64,000 nucleotides of DNA from Alkalihalophilus pseudofirmus (GCF_029094545.1 NZ_CP117835.1:4010001-4074000); one strand, 5' to 3'. Counted from the first letter of the stretch, positions 1 to 8,111 are shown. A program made the numbers and translations. Notes: generated from the letters alone by a model not told the origin.

Positions 1-9
1 ATTACTCAT
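1..9 (-). CDS. Start of an unidentified gene running off the left edge
   Basis: On the minus strand a strong Shine-Dalgarno (AGGGAGG, about positions 18-24) is followed 8 nt later by ATG AGT AAT, which reaches position 1. Only three codons (M-S-N) are visible, so no product can be named. The alternative ATG closer to the ribosome binding site stops after two codons. The gene would be divergent from the PAS-STAS gene at 248. Confidence 0.4.
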
Positions 10-201
10 TTCATTGTCCTCCCTTAAACATGCAATCATTTTTTTACGGTTAATATCCAATACTCTCTACCCTTTGGAATGAATAGTAAAACAAGAAAAT
101 GATGACCATTTTAAAAGAGGTGACTTTCGATCTATTTTGTTTTCACTAGTATTTGACTCACTGGTAAATAAAGATAGTTCCACCCTCTCTACTTAATTTG
201 T

Positions 202-207
202 TATAAT
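202..207 (+). promoter_or_regulatory. Candidate -10 box for the PAS-STAS gene
   Basis: A perfect TATAAT lies about 40 nt upstream of the chosen start codon. I see no good TTGACA-like -35 at 16-18 bp spacing, so the promoter may be weak or activator-dependent. Confidence 0.4.
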
Positions 208-247
208 ACAAGAATGAACGTAAATGACAATTAAAAAGAGGAGAAAG

Positions 248-1024
248 ATGCTTGTGTTTAATGTCATCACTCAAGCTGAAACGCTTGCCGTACTAAACTC
301 TATTGGAGAAAATATCTTCATTGCAGATAATGACTTTCAGTTAGTATGGATGAATAATTCTGCCCATCAACTACTAGAAGAAATAAAAGATGATATTCAT
401 ATATCAAATTCACATGATGTACTAGGAAAGAATTTATCAATTTTCCATCGTAACTTTAATCACCAACAACATATATTAACGCACCATCTTCCTTATCAAA
501 CAAAAATCAAGCTTTATGGGAAGTATTCGGCCTTGCTAAAAGTGACAAGACTTAAAAATGAGAAGAATGAAGAGGTTGGCTACATTCTTACCTGGGATGA
601 TGTAACAGCTGCTGAGGAAGAAAATGAGAGGCAAATGTCACTGTTAGAGCAGTTAAGTACCCCCATCCTCCCTATGGCTGTCGATGACTCCCTGCTAGTT
701 CCCTTGATCGGAACGTACGATAGCAAGCGCTTTGATCTGTTGCAGCAAAAATTATTAAAGGAGTGCGCCAAACTGGGGATAGAGTACGTCGTTTTTGATT
801 TCAGCGCTATGATAGTTGAAGATCATGATCTAGTGGTCAATCAAATTGCAACAATCTCAGAAACAGTGTCTTTAATTGGCGCAGAGCCTATATATGTAGG
901 GTTTCAAATACCGCTTATAAAGAACTTAGTAGCACAAAAAGTGAAACCAGAAGCCAAAATATATGGCTCTTTCAAGCAAGCCTCGACTTATTTACTTAAG
1001 AAAACTGGTTACCTGAGCTCTTAA
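248..1024 (+). CDS. PAS-STAS domain protein (RsbR-like sensor)
   Basis: A predicted cytoplasmic two-domain protein of 258 residues. The N-terminal half (about residues 10-125) looks like a PAS sensor, with a NIFIADNDFQLVWMNNSA segment and a WDDVT ending. The C-terminal half (about 145-250) is a STAS domain beginning LVPLIGTYDSKR, as in RsbR-family stressosome proteins. I chose ATG 248 because AGGAG at 239-243 precedes it; the in-frame ATG at 224 has no ribosome binding site. Where RsbR proteins carry the RsbT-phosphorylated threonine (motif like VVDT), this protein reads VEDHD, so that residue seems to be missing. It is convergent with the gas-vesicle cluster. A link to gas-vesicle or SigB control is inference only. 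Confidence 0.7.
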   Translation: MLVFNVITQAETLAVLNSIGENIFIADNDFQLVWMNNSAHQLLEEIKDDIHISNSHDVLGKNLSIFHRNFNHQQHILTHHLPYQTKIKLYGKYSALLKVTRLKNEKNEEVGYILTWDDVTAAEEENERQMSLLEQLSTPILPMAVDDSLLVPLIGTYDSKRFDLLQQKLLKECAKLGIEYVVFDFSAMIVEDHDLVVNQIATISETVSLIGAEPIYVGFQIPLIKNLVAQKVKPEAKIYGSFKQASTYLLKKTGYLSS

Positions 1025-1035
1025 AGATACTAGTA

Positions 1036-1066
1036 AAAGAAGCTGCTCCTAAGGGGCAGCTTCTTT
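1036..1066 (+). terminator. Intrinsic terminator after the PAS-STAS gene
   Basis: A GC-rich hairpin (AAGAAGCTGCTCC / GGGGCAGCTTCTT) with a 3-nt loop followed by a T-rich run. The A-rich 5' side could also serve the convergent gvp cluster. Confidence 0.8.
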
Positions 1067-1114
1067 CTTATTATTTAATACTTTTCAGGCGGAACCTGTT
1101 AGGGCACCCTATTT

Positions 1115-1507
1115 CTACGAGGTATTAGTAATCCTGCCTAGAAAGAAACCATCCACTTCACTCAACTTTCCTCTCCATAATCTAACGCCTGATTGTGGAA
1201 TAGGATTGCTGTCTCCATAATAAATGTCAGCATGCTTTAAGTGGATATAATTCGCCTCTTCTGTTCCACTTTTTCCTGCTTCTTCACTTGCAGATGCCAT
1301 CTGCTTAGATATAGCTTGAGTTATATCATCGCTATCCTCAAATCCTTCACTCAAGTCCATAAAATAATCCTTTGCAGACATCAACGTCCCTGTTATAAGA
1401 CAACCATCTATTTGTAACGTAAGGTCTAACGTAAACCCTCGGTTATTAGCTGCCTGCACGAAAAATTCAAGAATGGGATCTTTCTTTAGAACTAAATCAT
1501 TCCTCAC
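1115..1507 (-). CDS. Second GvpU-like gas vesicle protein (short)
   Basis: About 130 residues that align along their whole length with the first ~140 residues of the upstream gvpU. Both have ILE(F/Y)FV.AAN near the start, GTLMSAKDYF / GTMISAKEYF in the middle, and end with LWRGKLSEVDGFFLG. The gene lacks the long charged tail of its neighbour. Start chosen as GTG 1507: AGAGGAG precedes it by 8 nt, whereas the further upstream GTG at 1525 overlaps that ribosome binding site. It is the last gene of the gvp cluster and most simply arose by tandem duplication of gvpU followed by divergence. In B. megaterium GvpU affects vesicle clustering; a similar role here is inferred. Confidence 0.75.
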   Translation of the reverse strand: MRNDLVLKKDPILEFFVQAANNRGFTLDLTLQIDGCLITGTLMSAKDYFMDLSEGFEDSDDITQAISKQMASASEEAGKSGTEEANYIHLKHADIYYGDSNPIPQSGVRLWRGKLSEVDGFFLGRITNTS

Positions 1508-1576
1508 CCTTCCATCTCCTCTCACCGTGCAGCCTAAGGAAGTCGATATGGTTAACTCTTATATGCTTTTTCGACT

Positions 1577-2392
1577 TTACTCTTCTTTTTTAGAGCTTTT
1601 GCTAGTTTTTTTTGTGTTAGAAGAACGTTTTGATCTCGAAGAATTCTTTGACTGATCCGATTTCTTTTCTTCTTTTTCTTTTTCTTGTTCTTGTTCCGGC
1701 TCTTCTTCTAGATCTTCCTCTTTCTCTTTCTCTTCTTCTTTCTCTTCCGTTTCTTCTTCTGCCTCTTTTTCTTCACCAGATTCCTCATCTGTTTCGCCTT
1801 CTTCACTAGAAGGATCTGTGCTTTCTTGCTCTTGTTCTTCCTCTTCTATTCTTTCATCTTCCTCAGGATCTTCCTCAGGCTCTTTTTCTTCTTGATCTTT
1901 ATCATCATTCTCTTTTCCGAATAACCCTTTAATATTCTCTTCTAGTTGGTCTAAGCGATTGTTCAGCTTATTGCTGCTAGAATCATGACCTTCCTTTTCT
2001 TGATCTGAGGTGGTTTCCCCAGCAGAAATCTTCCCTAAAAAGAAACCGTCTACTTCACTTAATTTTCCTCTCCACAACACTTCTCCCTCAGAAGGAGTAG
2101 GCTCGCGATCTCCACAATAAACTTGCGCTTCATTTAAGTGGATAAAGCTTGCAGGAGTCTCTTCATCGCCTTTTGCAGACTCCCCTGCTTGCTTTAACTG
2201 CTCACTTAGGTGATTTGAAATATCATTTCCACCTTCAAACTTTTCACTTAATAACGAAAAGTATTCTTTTGCTGAGATCATTGTACCGGTAACCATAGCT
2301 CCGCCGACATTTAACGTAATATTTAAAGAAAAATCATGCTTATTCGCTGCGTGCACGAAGTATTCTAGTATACTATCTTGTGCGTTACTCAT
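1577..2392 (-). CDS. gvpU: Gas vesicle protein GvpU with long charged C-terminal extension
   Basis: Residues 1 to about 125 form the GvpU domain, ending LWRGKLSEVDGFFLGKIS. After a short linker with a coiled-coil-like stretch (NRLDQLEENIKGLFG), residues ~165-245 are almost entirely Glu/Asp/Lys/Gln, and the last ~25 residues are Ser/Lys/Arg/Thr-rich and basic. GvpU in B. megaterium, as I recall, is only about as long as the domain itself, so the ~145-residue extension is unusual and looks intrinsically disordered. The start has AGGGAG upstream. It lies 21 nt after gvpT, in the expected position at the end of the cluster. GvpU is reported to control gas-vesicle clustering by phase transition in B. 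megaterium; a disordered polyampholyte tail fits such a role (inference). Confidence 0.85.
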   Translation of the reverse strand: MSNAQDSILEYFVHAANKHDFSLNITLNVGGAMVTGTMISAKEYFSLLSEKFEGGNDISNHLSEQLKQAGESAKGDEETPASFIHLNEAQVYCGDREPTPSEGEVLWRGKLSEVDGFFLGKISAGETTSDQEKEGHDSSSNKLNNRLDQLEENIKGLFGKENDDKDQEEKEPEEDPEEDERIEEEEQEQESTDPSSEEGETDEESGEEKEAEEETEEKEEEKEKEEDLEEEPEQEQEKEKEEKKSDQSKNSSRSKRSSNTKKTSKSSKKEE

Positions 2393-2413
2393 ATGACCAT
2401 CTCCCTTCTCAAC

Positions 2414-3328
2414 TTATTTTGACGAAGTATCATCATCACTTGAGAGGGTTGTACTATTTTTAGATTTAGATTGTGATGATTTTTTTGAAGAAGTACGTTT
2501 TCTTCTTGTGTTTCCTTTTTTACTTGTTGTATTTTTTTTCGATGAATCTTTTTTGTCCTCTTCATCAGAATCCGATTCATCATCAGACTCTTCCTCTTTT
2601 TCATCTTCGTCTGAGTCTTCTTCTTTATCCTTACTATCATCGTTCTTAGAAGACTTGTCTTCCTTGTCTTCTTCTTCTTTCTCTTCTTCTTTCTCTTCTT
2701 CATCTGTGTTTTCTACTTCTTCTGGCTCTTCTTCTTTTGTGTCTTCCTCATCAGTTGAATCTTCATCATTTTTTTCTTCTTCATTCTTTTCTTCTTTATT
2801 CTCATTTTGACCGTCTGCTAATTTTGTTAACATTTCTTCTAGTCTGCCTAGACGGTCATGAAGGTTTTCATTTTCTTCTTTCAATGCTTCATAGTCTTCA
2901 TTTTTAGAACTTTCTTCTGTGCTGTCAGAGTTCTCAGAAGCTGCATTTTCTTCTTCATTTGTTTCTTCATTTGTTTCTTCATTTTTTGATTCTTCTTCAT
3001 TATCATCGTTATCTTTTGAGTCATCGTTGTGGTTGAATAAGCTCATAGCGGAATTCTTAATTGAATCTGCCGCTTGCTTCGATTTTTCTTTTGCCATCTG
3101 ACCGAAATCTGATCCTTTGCTCTTTAGCTTGTCGCTGTCGATGCTGTCTTTAATTCTCTTTGCGTTCTCAGGTGTAGCCAAATAACCAACCGTTGCTCCA
3201 ATTAATCCCCCCGCAATGGAACGCTTAATAGGACTGCCGTTTGAACCTGTTTCCTCGTTCGATGTACCTTCATTATTTGTTTGCTGATCCTCTGTTTGAT
3301 TCTCTACTTTTTGTTGTTCTGCCATCAT
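2414..3328 (-). CDS. gvpT: Gas vesicle protein GvpT (YtxH-like, long acidic tail)
   Basis: 304 residues. An N-terminal linker is followed at about 35-55 by a Gly-rich hydrophobic stretch (GGLIGATVGYLATPENAKR) typical of the YtxH/GvpT/GvpP type. Next comes a short amphipathic region and a coiled coil near 150-170 (ALKEENENLHDRLGRLEEML), which resembles segments in GvpJ and GvpP here. The remaining ~130 residues are an acidic Glu/Asp/Ser run that turns into a basic Ser/Lys/Thr/Arg tail. AGGAGG sits just upstream of paired ATG codons. It is an accessory gas-vesicle protein; its exact function is not known to me. Confidence 0.85.
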   Translation of the reverse strand: MMAEQQKVENQTEDQQTNNEGTSNEETGSNGSPIKRSIAGGLIGATVGYLATPENAKRIKDSIDSDKLKSKGSDFGQMAKEKSKQAADSIKNSAMSLFNHNDDSKDNDDNEEESKNEETNEETNEEENAASENSDSTEESSKNEDYEALKEENENLHDRLGRLEEMLTKLADGQNENKEEKNEEEKNDEDSTDEEDTKEEEPEEVENTDEEEKEEEKEEEDKEDKSSKNDDSKDKEEDSDEDEKEEESDDESDSDEEDKKDSSKKNTTSKKGNTRRKRTSSKKSSQSKSKNSTTLSSDDDTSSK

Positions 3329-3340
3329 AAAAACCTCCTA

Positions 3341-3673
3341 TTAATAATTAAACTCCGTCTGGTCTAAACGGTTTGTATTTAATTTATTTTCAAGAGACTC
3401 TAATCTCTCTTTTAACTTCTCATTTTCTTCTTCTAAAGCTTTTGTGCTGTTATTTGAGGCTTTTGAACTTAAGTAAGGGTCTGTTTCCCACCAGTCCATA
3501 CCAATTTCTTTTGCTTTATCAACTGAGGCTACAATTAAACGGATTTTAATCGTTAATAGCTCCACATCAGCAATACCAACTGTGATATCACCTGCAATAA
3601 CAACGCCTTTATCTAATATTTTCTCTAACACATCTACAATCGTGCTTGACTGCATCGAGTGTTCGACTGCCAT
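3341..3673 (-). CDS. gvpJ: Gas vesicle minor structural protein GvpJ
   Basis: A GvpA-family paralog. Residues ~8-60 show the family pattern STIVDVLEKILDKGVVIAG...IRLIVASV. After WWETDPYLSS comes a C-terminal heptad-rich segment (EEENEKLKERLESLENKL). ATG 3673 is preferred because AGGAGG lies 8 nt upstream; a TTG at 3679 is only 3 nt from that site. GvpJ-type proteins are minor shell or tip components that assist nucleation. It sits 12 nt before gvpT and follows gvpK. Confidence 0.92.
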   Translation of the reverse strand: MAVEHSMQSSTIVDVLEKILDKGVVIAGDITVGIADVELLTIKIRLIVASVDKAKEIGMDWWETDPYLSSKASNNSTKALEEENEKLKERLESLENKLNTNRLDQTEFNY

Positions 3674-3698
3674 AATCAAGTCCTCCTTACTAATCTAG

Positions 3699-3983
3699 TT
3701 AAAGCAAACTTCCTAGGGGACCGAGGTCAATGTTTAAGTCATCGGCATCAAGGCCAAATATACTTTTTAACTCTTCCATTTTCTCTTCTAGATTCATTAA
3801 AGCTTCACCTAAATTTTCAATTTGTTCATCCGTTAACGTACCACCTTCAACACGCCGCATTGCATGCCGCTCAACAATCTGCCGCAAGAGCTCGATAACG
3901 GTAAGAACTAGCTGTGCTAAGCCATGTTCAGCTTTATCAGGATCTAAATTAATTCTTCCATTTGTTCGGCTGGCCGGTTGCAT
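3699..3983 (-). CDS. gvpK: Gas vesicle protein GvpK
   Basis: 94 residues with the GvpK family features: INLDPDKAEHGLAQLVLTVIELLRQIVERHAMRR followed by GTLTDEQIENLGEALMNLEEKM (given here as separate segments INLDPDKAEHGLAQLVLT and RQIVERHAMRR). It is a minor component needed for vesicle assembly in characterised clusters. The 5' end overlaps gvpS by 35 nt, indicating translational coupling. Confidence 0.93.
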   Translation of the reverse strand: MQPASRTNGRINLDPDKAEHGLAQLVLTVIELLRQIVERHAMRRVEGGTLTDEQIENLGEALMNLEEKMEELKSIFGLDADDLNIDLGPLGSLL

Positions 3984-4218
3984 CCATTAACTCCTCCCTT
4001 TGTAAATCAAAGTTTTCTGATGAAACAGGAGTATTCTGTTGTGCCTGAACGAGAGATTCTACAGAGGCAATTAAAACTCTTAAATCTAGATAAACTAGAT
4101 CTACCCCCGCAATAGAGATCACTAAATCAGCTTTAATCGCCACTCCCTTATCAAGAATTACATCTAAAATATCAATCAATGCGATATCTTTGTCCTCAAT
4201 TGATTCTCTTAGAGACAT
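3949..4218 (-). CDS. gvpS: Gas vesicle minor protein GvpS (GvpA/J/M family)
   Basis: An 89-residue GvpA-like protein: IALIDILDVILDKGVAIKAD followed by ISIAGVDLVYLDLRVLIASV, the same two-helix/two-strand core as GvpA and GvpJ, with a divergent C-terminus. Position between gvpL and gvpK matches B. megaterium gvpS. Starts 13 nt after gvpL and overlaps gvpK. Role as a minor shell or nucleation protein is inferred from the family. Confidence 0.9.
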   Translation of the reverse strand: MSLRESIEDKDIALIDILDVILDKGVAIKADLVISIAGVDLVYLDLRVLIASVESLVQAQQNTPVSSENFDLQREELMDATGQPNKWKN

Positions 4219-4231
4219 ATTGATTCCTCAC

Positions 4232-5038
4232 TTATGAAAACTGGGAAAAGTGGTAGGCTGGCCACGGACCGGATGCGACAAACTGCCATCCCTTTTCTCC
4301 CATTTTCTTTTCATAGTCTTGAATTTGTTCTAAGAACGTTTCTACCTTTTCTTTAGGAATGAGATATACTCCATTCCATGTCATGTTCTCTTTCTTTCCG
4401 GTTACATCCTTGTTCCAGTTTCTTTTCACTGTACCTTGCAAAACATAACCGAGCAGATGATTATGGACCTCTTCACCGACACGTTCTTTCTCAGCTTCTG
4501 CTTCCTCTGCGATGACTTTATCTAGTTTCTTATTCTCAAAAAACTGCTTGCCTCTCGGTAACTCTTTAATCTCTTCTTTTCTAGCTTCCACTGCAGGGTT
4601 ATTCTTTGCTACTTCTTTATGAAGCAGCTGATCATCGCAATAGATCTTAACATTCCACTCTTCGTTGCCTTTAAGAGAGCTGAACGTTTCAGCAAGTTTT
4701 ATCTCGTGATCTTCAATGGTTTTCATTAAACTCTCTTCTGATTTATACAACGTACAAAATTTAAGCGGAATTGTCGTATAGCTTTTAGCTAGCTGCATCA
4801 CGGTCTCATGGTGATGGAAGGCTTTTTCCTGAAGCCACTCCATATCTTGATCAACACGTTCTTTGATCTTCTCTTCTGAATACTCACTACCATCTAATTT
4901 GCAAACAACAGCACTGTGCTGCCCTATTTGGATGGGATAAAGCTCACCCTCTTGATCAAACCCTTTCATTGATGGAAGCGGCTCGCTGCTTAATTCAGGT
5001 GTTGGAATGAGCCCGTATAAATAAATTAATTGTTCCAT
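4232..5038 (-). CDS. gvpL: Gas vesicle protein GvpL (GvpF/L family)
   Basis: 268 residues. It begins MEQLIYLYGLIP and ends with the GvpF/L signature SGPWPAYHFSQF. The middle contains the RKEEIKEL-PRGKQFF segment and a Lys/Glu-rich helix. Start at ATG 5038 (AAGGAG upstream, 5 nt after the gvpG stop); a longer GTG start at 5080 would overlap gvpG and lacks a better ribosome binding site. GvpF/L proteins bind GvpA and act in early assembly. This and gvpF are the two paralogs usual for the operon. Confidence 0.93.
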   Translation of the reverse strand: MEQLIYLYGLIPTPELSSEPLPSMKGFDQEGELYPIQIGQHSAVVCKLDGSEYSEEKIKERVDQDMEWLQEKAFHHHETVMQLAKSYTTIPLKFCTLYKSEESLMKTIEDHEIKLAETFSSLKGNEEWNVKIYCDDQLLHKEVAKNNPAVEARKEEIKELPRGKQFFENKKLDKVIAEEAEAEKERVGEEVHNHLLGYVLQGTVKRNWNKDVTGKKENMTWNGVYLIPKEKVETFLEQIQDYEKKMGEKGWQFVASGPWPAYHFSQFS

Positions 5039-5043
5039 CTTTC

Positions 5044-5307
5044 CTACTCCTTCTCTCTTCGCTGAGCCATCTGCTCCCACTGTTCAATCTCAAGCTGTTT
5101 AGCCACTTCATATCGAGTAAGCAGCTCTTCTTCCTTTGCTTTATAAGCTTCCTCAGGAATTTCGCCAAGTTCATACATCATTTGGAGCTGGATCAGTTTT
5201 TGTTGAATCGTCGGCAGATCATAAAGCTCTTTATCTGCTTCTTCTTTCACTTTTTCACCAATTTTGATGACAAGGTTAATGGGGGCCGTTACCAGCTTAT
5301 GAATCAT
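5044..5307 (-). CDS. gvpG: Gas vesicle protein GvpG
   Basis: 87 residues, mostly charged helix: PINLVIKIGEKVKEEADKEL, then a QQKLIQLQMMYELGEIPEEAY core typical of GvpG (segment LQMMYELGEIPEEAY). The start codon overlaps the gvpF stop by one nucleotide (TGATG), showing translational coupling. GvpG is an accessory assembly factor found between gvpF and gvpL. Confidence 0.92.
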   Translation of the reverse strand: MIHKLVTAPINLVIKIGEKVKEEADKELYDLPTIQQKLIQLQMMYELGEIPEEAYKAKEEELLTRYEVAKQLEIEQWEQMAQRREKE

Positions 5308-6074
5308 CAGCTTTCTTCTACTTTCAATCTAATATTCACAAAATTATAGGCTGGCCATGGACCTGTGTAATTAAATTCCACTTTGTCATTCCACTTTTCA
5401 TGAGCCTCATTAACCTTTTGATCAAACTCTTCTTCTTTGTCTCGGTCGACGAGAAAAGAGGCGTTTAACAGCATCGTTTCTCCTATCGGATCATTGGCTT
5501 TTGCAGCCACTCCCGCCTTTTCTAATGGCTCATAGACCTTTTCCTTCACTTCGTTTTGCAAGGTCTTCATAAATTGTTGAGCGGCATCTCCAATTTTAAT
5601 CCGTTCATAATAACTTGCTGCTTCAGATTTCCCTTTAACAGAATGCGCCATCTTCTCTAAATTTGTATTTTCCTTCACTTTAGCTTCTAGCCATTCTTTT
5701 TTAGCAATCACCTTTAATCCGACTTCAATTTTTCCTTTTATTTCTGGAAACAGCTTTGTAAATTGGGGATATAAATTCTCAAGTAATACTCCCACGTCTT
5801 CTGATGACTGAAATACATTACCAAAACTAACAGGAATAACTGTGTCTTTTTTGTCCATTACGACTGAAACAACGTGTTGATGCATCATCAGATTCTCTTT
5901 GTTTGGGTGATAGATCTTCATTGGAACATCTGCTGCTACCATCGCGGCATTTTTATAACGCACTGTAAAAAGTTTTCGCTTCTCGCCTTCAATTTCTACT
6001 TCTCCAAAATCATCATCTACATCCGTCTCTATCCCGCAAAATATATACGTACCCATTTTTGTCTCTTGACTCAT
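5307..6074 (-). CDS. gvpF: Gas vesicle protein GvpF
   Basis: 255 residues with an N-terminal YIFCGIET start, a central VIPVSFGNVFQSSEDV segment and the C-terminal signature TGPWPAYNFVNIR of the GvpF/L family. GvpF interacts with GvpA and is thought to keep it from aggregating before shell assembly. It follows gvpN after 42 nt and overlaps gvpG by one base. Confidence 0.93.
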   Translation of the reverse strand: MSQETKMGTYIFCGIETDVDDDFGEVEIEGEKRKLFTVRYKNAAMVAADVPMKIYHPNKENLMMHQHVVSVVMDKKDTVIPVSFGNVFQSSEDVGVLLENLYPQFTKLFPEIKGKIEVGLKVIAKKEWLEAKVKENTNLEKMAHSVKGKSEAASYYERIKIGDAAQQFMKTLQNEVKEKVYEPLEKAGVAAKANDPIGETMLLNASFLVDRDKEEEFDQKVNEAHEKWNDKVEFNYTGPWPAYNFVNIRLKVEES

Positions 6075-6116
6075 TCTTAAAAACCCCTTTATTTATGCTA
6101 TTTCTATCTCCTGACC

Positions 6117-7034
6117 TTAATTAGAGACATTCATTTGTTTTAGTGCTTTCACTATTAGTTCTTCTGCTGCTTTGATTGGTTGCTCTGTTTCAATACAGCG
6201 GCTTAGTTGATGACTTAGGATGTCTAAACATAACTGCTTGAACTCCTCATTTTCTCCATCAATGGCTATGCCCTCTTCTACGACCAGTTTCGCAATCATG
6301 AGTGAAGCTCTTAAACTTGGTCCGTTCTCACCTGAACACTCATCTCTTAACCTCGAGACAAGAGTCGTAATCTTCTTTGCCTGACTCTCTTCAAGTCCAT
6401 ATTTACCCGCTGCAATATTCGCTTCATAGTCTTGATCTTTATAATCCACAACAATCGATATTAAGCGATCTAATAAAGCATCCTGGGTTTTAAACACTCC
6501 GGCATATTCTTCTGGATTACTTGTGAAAATGACTCTAAAATCAGGATGAACAGGAACAAACGGTTCGGTTTTCTTTGAACCGTACAGGGGCAAGATCTTC
6601 TCTTCAAGAATGGATAAAAATAGATTATTAGTTGTAGGCTTAGATCTTGTGAATTCATCGTAAACAAGCGTATAACCATGTTTAACCGCTTCAAGCAGCC
6701 GTCCATCTCTCCAGGTTTCTTGGACACTTTCGTCCTTTTTGTAAACAGAGCGTATATAGTTATCAACGATCTTCTTACTTGTATAGCCTGTAAAACCACC
6801 AATTAAATCTTTATTATCTAACTCATGATTCCCATGAATCAGCATAACCGGACGTCTCCTCTTCTTAGCAAGGGCGAGTGCCAGAGATGTCTTCCCGGCC
6901 CCTGTTGGACCTGTGTAATGAATAGGGTAGCCTGCTTTTAAATAACGCAAGGAGCGAGTTAGCAGCTGTTTTGTGTCTTCATCTTGGATTAGAGCTTCAG
7001 TTTTTGTTTTGACCTTATCTTTTAATACAGTCAC
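6117..7034 (-). CDS. gvpN: Gas vesicle AAA+ ATPase GvpN
   Basis: 305-residue MoxR-type AAA+ ATPase. Walker A is GPTGAGKT at residues 42-49 and Walker B TLVYDE at about 122-127, followed by FTRSKPTTNN (sensor region) and a DFRVIFTSNP segment (sensor 1). GvpN is required for growth of full-size vesicles in characterised systems, probably remodelling the shell with a GvpO-type partner, which here is the gene immediately upstream (gvpR). Confidence 0.95.
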   Translation of the reverse strand: MTVLKDKVKTKTEALIQDEDTKQLLTRSLRYLKAGYPIHYTGPTGAGKTSLALALAKKRRRPVMLIHGNHELDNKDLIGGFTGYTSKKIVDNYIRSVYKKDESVQETWRDGRLLEAVKHGYTLVYDEFTRSKPTTNNLFLSILEEKILPLYGSKKTEPFVPVHPDFRVIFTSNPEEYAGVFKTQDALLDRLISIVVDYKDQDYEANIAAGKYGLEESQAKKITTLVSRLRDECSGENGPSLRASLMIAKLVVEEGIAIDGENEEFKQLCLDILSHQLSRCIETEQPIKAAEELIVKALKQMNVSN

Positions 7035-7064
7035 TAGGCATCCCTCCTACTCATTACTATTCTT

Positions 7065-7325
7065 TCATTGATCTATGGCACTTCTGTAACGCACCTCACG
7101 CCTTCTAAAAGAAGTCACTTCCTTATCCTCATTTAGAGCTACATCGTATACACCGATCATTTCGTCTTTTGCATACTTTTTCATATATTCCTTTTCTTCA
7201 ATGACTTCAACAATTAAGTGCCAGCCGCCATTCTCCGCTTCTTCAACTGCCGTTATTTTATGAAGAGGCGCAACGTGTTCATTGAAGAAGCCAGCAACAT
7301 TATTCATGATTTCTTTTATTCCCAT
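7065..7325 (-). CDS. gvpR: Gas vesicle protein GvpR (GvpO family)
   Basis: 86 residues: an N-terminal helix IKEIMNNVAGFFNEH, then a GGWHLIVEVIEEKEY strand region and YDVALNEDKEVTSFRRREVRY, matching the GvpO/GvpR family. Start at ATG 7325 is supported by AGGAGGG 6 nt upstream; the in-frame TTG at 7349 lies upstream of that site. In B. megaterium this position is called gvpR. A GvpN-GvpO type partnership is inferred from adjacency. Confidence 0.85.
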   Translation of the reverse strand: MGIKEIMNNVAGFFNEHVAPLHKITAVEEAENGGWHLIVEVIEEKEYMKKYAKDEMIGVYDVALNEDKEVTSFRRREVRYRSAIDQ

Positions 7326-7383
7326 AGTGCCCTCCTGCTTATCAGGCAATGTGCAGCCGACTTAAGCCGGCCGACAATGCCAT

Positions 7384-7644
7384 TTAAATACTAAATGCAG
7401 CATTTCGTTCATTTGACTGCTCTGGCAGCCCTTCCTCTTCTACCTCATCACGAAGGAGACCTACTGCTTCTGCATAACGTAACCAAGTATCCACACTTGC
7501 AATAACGACACGTGCCTCAACTGTTAAAATTTCAATCCCTACTACCGAAACTCTCACAAAAGCATCAATAACAATCCCTTTATCTAAAATCCGGTCAATT
7601 ACCTCTGCTAAACTTGAACTATCGGTACTTTTTTGAACAGCCAT
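7384..7644 (-). CDS. gvpB: Gas vesicle major structural protein (GvpA paralog, GvpB)
   Basis: 86 residues, nearly identical to the distal gvpA at 8677 in the first ~75: [18 protein letters not shown]...[22 protein letters not shown]. The differences are mainly at the first residues, one residue in the SVVG/SLVG segment, and the last ten. This is the ribbed-shell building block. In B. megaterium gvpB is the second structural copy at this position and encodes the major shell protein. Confidence 0.95.
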   Translation of the reverse strand: MAVQKSTDSSSLAEVIDRILDKGIVIDAFVRVSVVGIEILTVEARVVIASVDTWLRYAEAVGLLRDEVEEEGLPEQSNERNAAFSI

Positions 7645-7664
7645 TCTTCTTTCCCCTTTCCGAA

Positions 7665-8111
7665 TTAAGAACCCATTGTCTTAATATCATTTGAAGATTT
7701 GATATCCTTTGAGCTCTTCACATCTTTATAACTTTTGATGCTTGAAACTCCTTTAATCTGGCTGACACCTTTTATTCTTTTGTCATCTTTATCATTCTGA
7801 TTTGATTTGATTTTTTCCTGAAAGTCTTCCCCGGCTTCTACTACATTGCCTATCTTATCTTTCACTTTCAGTAAGGCATCTTGTGCTTTCTCTTTACCTT
7901 CTTCTGCCTTATCGTGCAGCTTCTCTGCGCCCTCGTCTTTCGCATCTTCAAGCTTATCAGTCGCATCATCAGCCTTATCTTGGACATTTTCAACAAACTT
8001 TTCCTTTGCTTTGTCTTTGACCGTTTCTTTTATTTCATCTTTGATTGGTTCTGGAGTATATTCGACTATTTTTTTAGCCGCTTTGCCGGCAGCTTTTTTA
8101 AATGTGCCCAT
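7665..8111 (-). CDS. gvpQ: Gas vesicle accessory protein GvpQ
   Basis: 148 residues with an N-terminal segment [20 protein letters not shown] and then long, highly charged helix repeats (K/E/D/A) resembling LEA-like proteins. The C-terminal ~35 residues contain short IK-G/S-S repeats ([20 protein letters not shown]). AGGAGGAGG is upstream of the ATG. Position and character fit gvpQ of the B. megaterium cluster. Function beyond support of vesicle formation is not known to me. Confidence 0.82.
   Translation of the reverse strand: MGTFKKAAGKAAKKIVEYTPEPIKDEIKETVKDKAKEKFVENVQDKADDATDKLEDAKDEGAEKLHDKAEEGKEKAQDALLKVKDKIGNVVEAGEDFQEKIKSNQNDKDDKRIKGVSQIKGVSSIKSYKDVKSSKDIKSSNDIKTMGS

Noticed and set aside
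1-223. TTGACT at 153-158 as -35 of the PAS-STAS promoter
   Set aside because: No -10 at normal spacing; the TATAAT at 202 is 43 bp away.
2508-2810. Long Ser-rich reading frame opposite gvpT
   Set aside because: It is the complement of the Glu/Asp/Ser codon runs of gvpT; no ribosome binding site and unlikely composition.
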